5,279 bases of DNA, from contig JAURGV010000176.1 in assembly GCA_030833605.1 (NCBI GenBank), forward strand, positions 1 through 5,279, written 5' to 3'. Each line of letters begins with the position of its first letter. The stretch's first letter is position 1. The DNA comes from Rhodothermales bacterium (lineage in GTDB: Bacteria > Bacteroidota > Rhodothermia > Rhodothermales > UBA10348). The position numbers and the translations under genes were made by a program. Under the pieces are notes generated by a model. That model was not told the origin of the DNA, made no database searches, and saw nothing but the letters and a program-made list of their open reading frames with translations. Below, piece by piece: positions 1 to 5,279 of this stretch.

Positions 1-57
1 CTTTGGGCATGGAACTGTTGAAGTGTGAATGAAAAGATCAAACCCCCTTCCGCACTG

Positions 58-87
58 TTGCCAAATGATGTATTATTGCGCCACTAT
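58..87 (+). promoter_or_regulatory. possible promoter for the tRNA-Leu gene
   Basis: A TTGCCA hexamer at 58-63 is followed after 18 bp by CACTAT at 82-87. This resembles a weak sigma70-type -35/-10 pair and would start transcription about 25 nt before the tRNA. The stretch 71-90 also holds TATTATTG and ACTATTTG, which only partly fit the TAnnTTTG -7 element known from Bacteroidota. The call rests on position and hexamer resemblance alone. The rest of 1-119 shows no gene that can be supported. Confidence 0.22.
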
Positions 88-119
88 TTGTTTACGATGC
101 TGATGTATCGTGAACAATT

Positions 120-206
120 GCCCAGGTGGCGAAATTGGTAGACGCGCCACCTTGAGGGGGTGGTGCTCGAAAGGGCATGCTGGTTCGAGTCCAGTCCTGG
201 GCACCA
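120..206 (+). tRNA. tRNA-Leu, anticodon GAG, CCA encoded
   Basis: A full class II (long variable arm) cloverleaf can be folded. The acceptor stem GCCCAGG (120-126) pairs with CCTGGGC (196-202), followed by discriminator A203 and an encoded CCA at 204-206. The D stem is GCG/CGC (129-131/143-145). The anticodon stem CCACC/GGTGG (147-151/159-163) encloses loop TTGAGGG, giving anticodon GAG at 154-156, which reads CUC and CUU leucine codons. The variable arm (164-178) has a TGCTC/GGGCA stem with one G-U pair. The T arm is GCTGG-TTCGAGT-CCAGT (179-195). The long variable arm and discriminator A agree with leucine identity. The gene stands alone, with its own terminator about 47 nt downstream. Confidence 0.97.
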
Positions 207-252
207 TAGTATATTCGCTGAGCGGGATCGTATTTGATTTCGACCGAGCTTT

Positions 253-288
253 AAAAACGCTCTCCAATGCATTTGGGGAGCGTTTTTT
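253..288 (+). terminator. intrinsic terminator of the tRNA-Leu transcript
   Basis: AACGCTCTCC (256-265) pairs with GGGGAGCGTT (275-284) through a 9-nt loop, with one G-U wobble. Flanking A and T residues extend the stem by about three further A-T pairs (253-255 with 285-287). The 3' arm runs straight into six T residues (283-288). This is a classical Rho-independent terminator, placed correctly to end the tRNA transcript. It also separates the tRNA from the amidohydrolase gene, so that gene needs its own promoter downstream of here. Confidence 0.9.
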
Positions 289-318
289 GTTGTTTAAGAG
301 TCAGGCTCTTGTATGTGT

Positions 319-385
319 GCGAATGGTTTCATAAATCGTGTCTCCCATACTATCGGAGATGTTTTATGAAACCGTTCGCTTTTTT
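319..385 (+). promoter_or_regulatory. long hairpin covering the RBS and start codon of the amidohydrolase gene
   Basis: GCGAATGGTTTCATAAA (319-335) is complementary to TTTATGAAACCGTTCGC (363-379) at 17 of 17 positions, 16 Watson-Crick and one G-U. After a 2-nt bulge (336-337), an inner stem of eight pairs (338-345 with 355-362, the outer three being G-U) closes a 9-nt loop at 346-354. In RNA the GGAG ribosome binding site (355-358) pairs with CUCC (342-345), and the AUG (366-368) is buried in the outer stem. Six T residues (380-385) follow the stem immediately. The pairing is read directly from the sequence. A role in hiding the start site, or as an attenuator, is inference. I recognise no known riboswitch here. 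Confidence 0.55.
354..359 (+). promoter_or_regulatory. Shine-Dalgarno site that fixes the amidohydrolase start
   Basis: CGGAGA lies with its GGAG core at 355-358, 7 nt before the ATG at 366. This supports that ATG over the in-frame upstream ATG at 267, which falls in the loop of the tRNA terminator and has no such site. It is the only clear Shine-Dalgarno motif in front of any gene in this window, and it lies within the inner stem of the hairpin at 319-379. Confidence 0.7.
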
Positions 386-1676
386 CACCCTTCTCGCGGG
401 CTTGATTCTTATGCCTGCCTCAGCTCAGACCGTTGTCATCAAAGCCGGTCACCTGGTTGATGTGGCCTCTGGCACCGTCAAAGACAACCAGTCCATTTTG
501 GTCGAAGATGGAAAAATTACAGCCGTTGGAGATCGCGTGGTAGCGCCCGATGGTACCCCTGTGATTGATCTTTCGGATCAATATGTAATGCCCGGCTTGA
601 TTGATGCCCACACCCACCTGGCTCTTATGGAGATGGATGGGTCTGATATTAACGATTTTGGTTCGTATTACTACGCCTCACTGATCGAGGATACGTCCAT
701 GCGCGTCGCACAAGGCACGCAAATGGCCCGCTCCATGATCGAGGCAGGGTTTGTTTGGGCGAGAGACACGGGCAACAATGGCTTGTATGGCGACGTAACG
801 CTTCGCAGAGCCATTGAAGGAGGCTGGATTCCTGGCCCAAACATGGTGACAGCTGGCCGCATGATCGCGCCGTTTGGTGGCCAGTTCCAAATGCAGCCCG
901 AAAAACCAGGGCTTGGTAATCCGGAGTATTTGTACGCAGACTCACACGACGAGTTGGTTCGGGCGGTGCGGGAAAACGTGCATTATGGCGCCACCTTTTT
1001 GAAACTCATCATTGATAACCAGCCCTATATCTATTCAGAAGAAGATGTACGCGTAGCTGTTGACGAAGCGCATGATATGGGAGTCAAAGTGATGTCGCAC
1101 GCCATGAGCGACGAAGGTATCCGCAATGCTGTTTTAGGAGGAGTTGATTCCATCGAACATGGATGGCAAATTTCGGACGAAACGCTCCAACTTATGAAGG
1201 ATCACGGCACGTATCTGGTTGGAACAGACTTTCCAGCTGCCCGCATTGGCGAAACACGTTATCAGGCCAATGTCGATCGAAACAAAAGGGCTAGAAAAAT
1301 CGGGGTTAAACTCGCTTTTGGATCCGACGCGGTCTATTACGAAGAAGGTCGCACACGGGGCGAGCAGACGCTGGACTTTCTAAGAAGCTATGTCGACGCT
1401 GACTTCCCCAATGCGTTTATTCTTCAGATGGCTACGATGAACGGCGCAGACCTTTTGGGCGCCAACTCTGGCGAGATTAAAGTGGGTAAAAACGCCGACA
1501 TCATTGCGATGTACCATAATCCACTCGACGACATTGAAGCTTTACGTGGCGTTCAGTTTGTGATGAAAGATGGCGAAGTCTATAAGGAAGGCGGCAAGTT
1601 TACAAGGGAAACGCCTCGCGTGTTAAACAATCCTCGCCGTAAACAGCAGCGTGGCAATATGCTTGGCCAAAACTAA
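366..1676 (+). CDS. secreted metal-dependent amidohydrolase (imidazolonepropionase / Xaa-Pro dipeptidase-like)
   Basis: Predicted protein of 436 aa. It opens with a signal peptide (basic start MK, hydrophobic core to about residue 16, ASA-Q cleavage site after A20), so it is likely exported. The mature part is an amidohydrolase-superfamily TIM barrel with its flanking beta-sandwich (about 21-75 and 365-410). The binuclear metal site is complete: H82 and H84 in DAHTH, K213 (candidate carboxylated lysine, in FLKLII), H245 in MSHA, H265 in IEHG and D321 in GSD. Relatives hydrolyse Xaa-Pro or other dipeptides, cyclic amides or imidazolonepropionate. The exact substrate cannot be read here, and hutI proper is unlikely because that enzyme is cytoplasmic. 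The segment between H265 and D321 looks short for the family. The start is chosen from the GGAG at 355-358 and the signal peptide. The gene is single, convergent with the M28 peptidase gene, and its start region is covered by a long hairpin. Confidence 0.9.
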   Translation: MKPFAFFTLLAGLILMPASAQTVVIKAGHLVDVASGTVKDNQSILVEDGKITAVGDRVVAPDGTPVIDLSDQYVMPGLIDAHTHLALMEMDGSDINDFGSYYYASLIEDTSMRVAQGTQMARSMIEAGFVWARDTGNNGLYGDVTLRRAIEGGWIPGPNMVTAGRMIAPFGGQFQMQPEKPGLGNPEYLYADSHDELVRAVRENVHYGATFLKLIIDNQPYIYSEEDVRVAVDEAHDMGVKVMSHAMSDEGIRNAVLGGVDSIEHGWQISDETLQLMKDHGTYLVGTDFPAARIGETRYQANVDRNKRARKIGVKLAFGSDAVYYEEGRTRGEQTLDFLRSYVDADFPNAFILQMATMNGADLLGANSGEIKVGKNADIIAMYHNPLDDIEALRGVQFVMKDGEVYKEGGKFTRETPRVLNNPRRKQQRGNMLGQN

Positions 1677-1684
1677 GCGTTTCT

Positions 1685-1716
1685 ATTTCCAAGTAGAAAG
1701 ATTTCCACGTAGAAAG
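1685..1716. repeat. tandem 16-bp duplication
   Basis: ATTTCCAAGTAGAAAG (1685-1700) is followed without a gap by ATTTCCACGTAGAAAG (1701-1716), with one difference (A1692 against C1708). A short inverted repeat, TTTCTA (1680-1685) with TAGAAA (1694-1699), overlaps the first copy. It begins 8 nt after the amidohydrolase stop codon. It is probably a simple slippage duplication with no visible function. Confidence 0.75.
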
Positions 1717-1742
1717 CGAGCCTTATAGCTGCGATGAGCATT

Positions 1743-1780
1743 AAAAAAGGGGGCGCGACACAAAGTGTCGCGCCCCCTTT
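1743..1780 (-). terminator. intrinsic terminator between convergent genes, stronger on the minus strand
   Basis: AAAGGGGGCGCGACAC (1746-1761) and GTGTCGCGCCCCCTTT (1765-1780) are a perfect 16-bp inverted repeat around a 3-nt AAA loop. Read on the minus strand, the hairpin is followed by six U residues (the complement of A1743-A1748), about 46 nt after the M28 peptidase stop codon. Read on the plus strand, only three U residues follow (1778-1780), before AAG. It therefore suits the minus-strand operon best, but lies in position to end the amidohydrolase transcript as well. Confidence 0.9.
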
Positions 1781-1825
1781 AAGTAGGATTGAGCTACAGA
1801 AATCTGTTTAAACCTAAATGGATCT

Positions 1826-3469
1826 CTATTTAAACCGCTCCGAGGTTTCGCGAGCAGGAAGCTGGCATTCGGGCCATGCGCGCTGTTCGCCGGTGCGTGG
1901 ATCCGTGCCCAGGTCGCGCTGTTCGCGGCTAATGCGGCTATCTTCCGATGCCAAATACGTCAAATAGGCTACTATGGTCGCATTTCCTTTAATATCGTCC
2001 CATGCGATCTTATCCAAGGTGTCCCGATTGGTGTGCCAAGTGGCTGTGCCGTAGTCGTACGACGTTGCCGACAAGGAAAACGCCGGGGCGCCACCGCAAA
2101 TAAAGGATGCGTAGTCCGACCCACCGCTTCCAGGGCTTCCGGGAACGTTCAAATCAATATCGCCGACCAACACATTCGGCATTTGGGCAAACCAACGGGC
2201 AAAGTGCTCTCCCGCGCCCAATAGTCCTTGCGTTGATACGCTGGCAACGCGACCTGTACCGTTGTCTTGGTTAAACGAAGCCTGCATACCCGAAACGATC
2301 TCCGGATGGTCTGCCGCAAAGCCACGAGAACCGTTCAAGCCTTGCTCCTCCCCACCCCACAGACCAACTACGATGGTTCGTTTTGGATTGGGGTACACTT
2401 TTTTCAAGATCCGCATAGCTTCCAACATGGTCGCTGAGCCGGTACCGTTGTCGGTTGTCCCGGATGCGCCATCCCATGAGTCGTAATGGGCCGAAAGGAG
2501 CACGTATTCATCGGGCAATTCCGTGCCGCGGATCATGCCGACCGCATTAAATACCGGCTTTTCGCCCAATTCTTTAGAATCGGCAACCGCCCTGACTTTG
2601 GGGCCCTGTCCGTTTTCAGCCAAGCGATAGACCAAACCATAGTCTTCACAGCTTAGGTTAAAAGCAGCTGCTTTACGGTTCATAGCGCGGAAGGAATAGG
2701 TCATCGGGAAGATGCGTTCGGTACCCCATGAACCGGTCCAGTAGTTGGTAAAGAACCCAGCGACTCCGGCACTTTCCAGGGCATCAATAATGTCTTGACG
2801 TTCCATCCCAATGGCATCGATACGTGCGGTCCATGCATCACGAGCTGCCGCGCGATCCGCATTGAATTTGTCAACGGCGCCCCGTGGTCCGTGCTCTTCC
2901 CATGAAGAAGCGGGTCGGCAACTGGCTTCTGCCTGCGTAAGCATTACAAACATCCCTTTGGCTTTCGGTAGCCAGGCCCGAAAAGCGGCCTCTCCGTCTA
3001 CTTCCGGAAGTAGCACCACGCCGCCCTCTTTAGGCCCGTTTGTGCTTGCACTCCAACCCAGCATCGTGCCTTCAAGCGACCGAACACGAGGTTCAATCAA
3101 GTCGATGTGCGAAACACCGCGCTCCCAGCTTCTCCACGTGCCATATTGTTCAGCCTGCGCTTCGGCGCCCCAACCTTTCAACTGTTCAACAGCCCAATCA
3201 ACGGCTTCTTTATGACCGGGTGCTCCGGTAAGGCGCGGCCCAATAACGTCAGACAAATACTGAGAAAGGTCATAGATCTGGGAATTTTCCATCCCCTCTT
3301 CCCAAATAGCTTTAAGAACCGGGTCGGTGCTCGGAAAGTCTGGTCCTGTTGGTTGCGCTCCGAAACGCTGCGCATTTGCTTGAGCTGCAAAGAGGAGTGA
3401 AATGACCATAATCAACGCGAGACGACACGTCCGATTGATGGTGGGTGTAAGGATTTGAATCATAACCAT
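1826..3469 (-). CDS. secreted M28-family zinc peptidase (carboxypeptidase Q / aminopeptidase-like)
   Basis: About 547 aa from the ATG at 3469. An N-terminal signal peptide has an arginine-containing n-region, a hydrophobic core near residues 17-30 and an ANA-Q cleavage site after about residue 33, so the enzyme should act outside the cytoplasm. The C-terminal half is an M28 peptidase domain with all expected co-catalytic zinc residues: H328 in SAHYD, D340 in TDNGTG, E374/E375 in GGEEQG (catalytic base and ligand), D402 in NQDNGTG and H479 in WHTNRD. The region of about 145-255, between the N-terminal cap and the catalytic domain, resembles a PA-type insert carrying an extra charged helical segment. 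Layout and spacing resemble carboxypeptidase Q-type enzymes, which release amino acids from small peptides. Substrate polarity is not decided. No Shine-Dalgarno site is seen; ATG at 3463 or GTG at 3496 are alternative starts. It follows threonine synthase by about 62 nt, probably as the last gene of the run, and ends at the hairpin at 1743-1780. Confidence 0.9.
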   Translation of the reverse strand: MVMIQILTPTINRTCRLALIMVISLLFAAQANAQRFGAQPTGPDFPSTDPVLKAIWEEGMENSQIYDLSQYLSDVIGPRLTGAPGHKEAVDWAVEQLKGWGAEAQAEQYGTWRSWERGVSHIDLIEPRVRSLEGTMLGWSASTNGPKEGGVVLLPEVDGEAAFRAWLPKAKGMFVMLTQAEASCRPASSWEEHGPRGAVDKFNADRAAARDAWTARIDAIGMERQDIIDALESAGVAGFFTNYWTGSWGTERIFPMTYSFRAMNRKAAAFNLSCEDYGLVYRLAENGQGPKVRAVADSKELGEKPVFNAVGMIRGTELPDEYVLLSAHYDSWDGASGTTDNGTGSATMLEAMRILKKVYPNPKRTIVVGLWGGEEQGLNGSRGFAADHPEIVSGMQASFNQDNGTGRVASVSTQGLLGAGEHFARWFAQMPNVLVGDIDLNVPGSPGSGGSDYASFICGGAPAFSLSATSYDYGTATWHTNRDTLDKIAWDDIKGNATIVAYLTYLASEDSRISREQRDLGTDPRTGEQRAWPECQLPARETSERFK

Positions 3470-3471
3470 GT

Positions 3472-3503
3472 ACGTTTGAGTGGTGAGCGTCAACACGTTT
3501 GAG
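3472..3503. repeat. pair of 9-bp direct repeats just upstream of the M28 peptidase start
   Basis: ACGTTTGAG occurs at 3472-3480 and again at 3495-3503, 23 bp apart start to start. On the minus strand this reads CTCAAACGT twice in the 62-nt gap before the ATG at 3469. The spacing of about two helical turns would suit a dimeric regulator, but with only two copies this may be chance. If translation starts at the GTG at 3496, most of this lies within the coding region. Confidence 0.3.
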
Positions 3504-3531
3504 CGACGCCCGAAAATCTAGCCGTAGCGTT

Positions 3532-4713
3532 TCAGTCCGCCCACAAATTGTAATATTTGTGCCCAGACCCTGTGTTAAATAAGACGACGGTTTCTTCGGG
3601 TAGAATCCATCCTGATTGAAATAATTTTTCAAAAGCCACAAACGTAGCCGCCCCTTCTGGTGAAACAAACACGCCTTCCGCTAGCCCCATTCGACGAGCG
3701 CCTTCTTTCATTTCATGATCCTCAACAGTGAGCGCTGTGCCGTGACTCTGGTAAAGGGCGTCTAGAATCAGGAAATCACCGATCGCACCGGGTACGCGCA
3801 GGCCACCGGCATCGGTAGATGCATTTTCCCACAGTTTCGCTTCGCCAAGACCGCTTTGAAACGCGCGAACGATTGGCGCGCAGCCACTGGCTTGAACCGA
3901 AACCATCCGAGGCCTTTTGGTCGAAATCCAGCCCATTTCTTCCATCTCGTCAAATGCCTTCCACATACCAATTAATCCCGTGCCGCCGCCGGTCGGATAA
4001 ATAAGCACGTCGGGTAATTCCCAATTAAACTGTTCCGCGATTTCGTACCCCATCGTTTTCTTGCCTTCAATACGATAGGGCTCCTTCAAGGTGGAGACGT
4101 CGAATCGATTCGCTGCATCCGGGTGATTGGCGGCCGCTTTTCCCGCATCATTAATCAAACCATCGACCAGCGTCACCTCGGCCCCCAATACCTGACACTC
4201 TACTACAAACGACTCAGGAACGTCTTTGGGCATGAAAACATGCGCTTTTAGTCCCGCGCGAGCCGCATAAGCGCTCATGGCTCCGGCCGCATTGCCAGCC
4301 GAAGGGATGGATAACGCTTTGGCGCCGCGTTCCAGCGCGCAGGATACGGCCACCCCCAATCCCCTCGCCTTGAACGATCCGGTTGGGTTTAAGCCTTCTT
4401 CTTTAATAAAAAGATGCTCGTGCCCAACGCTTGCCCCCAGTTGAGTGGCCGGAATCAAGGGCGTCCCTCCTTCTCCCAAATACATGCGGCACAAGGGATT
4501 ACGAACAGGAAGCAACTCAGGAAAGCGCCACACACTTTGGGGGCGATCCGACAGGTTTCTATGGTCGATGGCAGCAGCGGCTTTCTTCAGGTCGTACCGA
4601 GCTAAAAGCGGCTTGGCACAAACGGGACAAAGATTAACTAAGGAAAAGGCATCGACAATGTGATGACATTTTGCACACTCTAAATGCGTGAGCAGCGAGG
4701 AGCGATCATTCAT
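3532..4713 (-). CDS. thrC: threonine synthase (PLP-dependent, zinc-ribbon N-terminus)
   Basis: Predicted protein of 393 aa. Threonine synthase converts O-phosphohomoserine to threonine and phosphate in the cytoplasm, the last step of threonine synthesis. An N-terminal zinc ribbon is visible (C13, C16, C29, C32; two CxxC pairs 12 residues apart), followed by a fold-type II PLP domain. The PLP lysine is K115 in NPTGSFKARG, the cofactor-contacting stretch is SAGNAAG (around N141), the phosphate-binding glycine loop is GGGTG (242-246), and FNTGSGHKYYN lies near the C-terminus. DVSTLKEPYRIEGKKTMGYE (205-224) is typical of bacterial threonine synthases of this size. The PLP motif has alanine where many family members have aspartate (FKDRG). 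Other fold-type II lyases, such as threonine ammonia-lyase, are less likely given the zinc ribbon and C-terminus. The ATG at 4713 overlaps the creatininase-family stop by 8 nt without a Shine-Dalgarno site, suggesting coupled translation. Confidence 0.88.
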   Translation of the reverse strand: MNDRSSLLTHLECAKCHHIVDAFSLVNLCPVCAKPLLARYDLKKAAAAIDHRNLSDRPQSVWRFPELLPVRNPLCRMYLGEGGTPLIPATQLGASVGHEHLFIKEEGLNPTGSFKARGLGVAVSCALERGAKALSIPSAGNAAGAMSAYAARAGLKAHVFMPKDVPESFVVECQVLGAEVTLVDGLINDAGKAAANHPDAANRFDVSTLKEPYRIEGKKTMGYEIAEQFNWELPDVLIYPTGGGTGLIGMWKAFDEMEEMGWISTKRPRMVSVQASGCAPIVRAFQSGLGEAKLWENASTDAGGLRVPGAIGDFLILDALYQSHGTALTVEDHEMKEGARRMGLAEGVFVSPEGAATFVAFEKLFQSGWILPEETVVLFNTGSGHKYYNLWAD

Positions 4714-5279
4714 ACATGTCGTGCGGGTTCGCGGCCGATAGTTCGACCAGGAAAAGAGCCAGCTTGTCGGTAACCGCGTCCACAAAAGATTTTCCTTTGT
4801 CTGGATTTGATTTATACGGGTTTCCAACGCCGGTATCGTGGGTCACTTCGGACCACTGCCGCGGCGCCCAAACGGCGCATTCACGCAATGCGGAAATCTT
4901 AAACTTTCGTTCATCCCCAGGGCCAGCTTCGTCCAACGGTCGCACCAATTCTGGAGCCACGTGCATCATTACACTGGTTTCGAGCTCGCCAGCATGATCG
5001 CCGACGTGTTCGAAATAGTCCAATCCGGAGACGGCCGACCACCAATTGGTGGTACATAAAAACACAGACGTCTCGGCTTGCAGTTCTCGAATGGTCTGCT
5101 TGAAGTCGTTGCCGCCATGTCCGTTAACAATCAGCAATTTGCCGACACCGGCATCTTCCAAACTCGTGATCAAATCGGCGAGCAGGATGGATTGCGTGGA
5201 CGGGTTGATGTTGAGGGTCAGTGCAAGATCCCGTTGTTGCGTGTGGACACCCAATGGAATCGTAGGAAGCACAACGACG
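4706..5279 (-). CDS. creatininase-family metal hydrolase, N-terminus cut by the window edge
   Basis: The last 190 residues are present. The frame is open to the window end, so the start and roughly 60-70 residues lie beyond 5279. Visible family motifs are LPTIPLGV near the beginning, IVNGHGGN (H54 of the fragment, metal ligand), and GDHAGELETS (H95, E98, E100), followed by the usual APRQW-containing C-terminal part. The first metal-binding motif (ExH and the following Asp in creatininase) should lie in the missing part and cannot be checked. Creatininase-family enzymes cleave amide bonds in creatinine, formamidopyrimidines or peptide precursors (MftE). The substrate here is unknown, and true creatininase activity should not be assumed. 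Where many members have an EHxxFPGT-like stretch, this protein has HTQQRDLALTLNINPST. It is translationally linked to threonine synthase through an 8-nt overlap (minus-strand ATGAATGA). Confidence 0.85.
   Translation of the reverse strand, partial: VVVLPTIPLGVHTQQRDLALTLNINPSTQSILLADLITSLEDAGVGKLLIVNGHGGNDFKQTIRELQAETSVFLCTTNWWSAVSGLDYFEHVGDHAGELETSVMMHVAPELVRPLDEAGPGDERKFKISALRECAVWAPRQWSEVTHDTGVGNPYKSNPDKGKSFVDAVTDKLALFLVELSAANPHDMYE

Noticed and set aside
3..32. Possible C-terminal end of an upstream plus-strand gene (open from base 3 to a TGA at 30-32)
   Set aside because: Nine codons are too few to support a coding call, other frames are equally open, and no terminator follows.
120..206. 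tRNA-Leu as an integration (att) site for a mobile element
   Set aside because: No integrase gene and no repeated copy of the tRNA 3' end is present. The downstream genes look like ordinary chromosomal genes.
73..334. Short open frames on both strands over the tRNA-Leu gene
   Set aside because: Their peptides (such as GLEPACPFEHHPLKVARLP on the minus strand and GEIGRRATLRGWCSKGHAGS on the plus strand) are translations of the tRNA itself, a well-known source of false proteins.
267..365. Upstream in-frame ATG at 267, extending the amidohydrolase by 33 residues
   Set aside because: It starts inside the loop of the tRNA terminator and lacks a ribosome binding site. The extension is rich in Cys and Arg and would bury the clear signal peptide that begins at 366.
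649..945. Minus-strand open frames opposite the amidohydrolase gene
   Set aside because: They are shadows of a real gene: composition is Arg- and Cys-rich, there is no domain, and several alternatives overlap.
1797..1836. CAGAAATCTG palindrome and two TTTAAACC copies at the end of the M28 gene
   Set aside because: They are short and AT-rich, one repeat copy lies in the coding region, and this much similarity is expected by chance.
2811..3400. Plus-strand open frames opposite the M28 peptidase gene (up to 134 codons)
   Set aside because: They have no recognisable motif and no ribosome binding site. The minus strand encodes an intact, well-supported protein across the same bases.
4714..4827. 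Extension of threonine synthase by 38 residues from an upstream start at 4827
   Set aside because: The extension lies fully within the creatininase-family coding region. The protein from 4713 has the normal spacing to its zinc ribbon, and the 8-nt overlap is typical of linked genes.

Overview
The window looks like an ordinary chromosomal stretch of a free-living, secreting bacterium. By eye the base composition is roughly balanced. The creatininase-family and threonine synthase proteins, the CCA-encoding tRNA, and the scarcity of Shine-Dalgarno sites on the minus-strand genes are the kind of combination I associate with Bacteroidota in the broad sense (Rhodothermota/Balneolota-type lineages). 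That placement is inference from protein style only. There is no transposase, integrase, phage gene, CRISPR array or plasmid function.

Layout: bases 1-119 hold no convincing gene. A complete tRNA-Leu(GAG) lies at 120-206, and a strong intrinsic terminator follows at 253-288. On the plus strand, a secreted metal-dependent amidohydrolase of the imidazolonepropionase/Xaa-Pro dipeptidase-like group runs 366-1676. The intergenic stretch 1677-1825 carries a tandem 16-bp repeat and a very stable hairpin terminator. The U-tract of that hairpin favours the minus strand, but it sits between convergent genes. The minus strand holds a three-gene run read from the right edge leftwards: a creatininase-family hydrolase (cut by the window end, 4706-5279), threonine synthase (3532-4713, overlapping it by 8 nt), and a secreted M28 zinc peptidase (1826-3469, after a gap of about 62 nt).

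How they may work together: the two exported hydrolases (amidohydrolase and M28 peptidase) both have signal peptides and intact metal sites, which fits extracytoplasmic breakdown of peptides or peptide-like amides. The creatininase-like protein and threonine synthase have tightly linked translation. Whether they share a pathway cannot be told from the sequence.

The one structure not explained by routine annotation is a 61-nt near-perfect inverted repeat (319-379). It covers the ribosome binding site and start codon of the amidohydrolase and is followed directly by six T residues. It could be a translational switch or attenuator, or the scar of a template-switch inversion. I did not find evidence for a new multi-gene system here.
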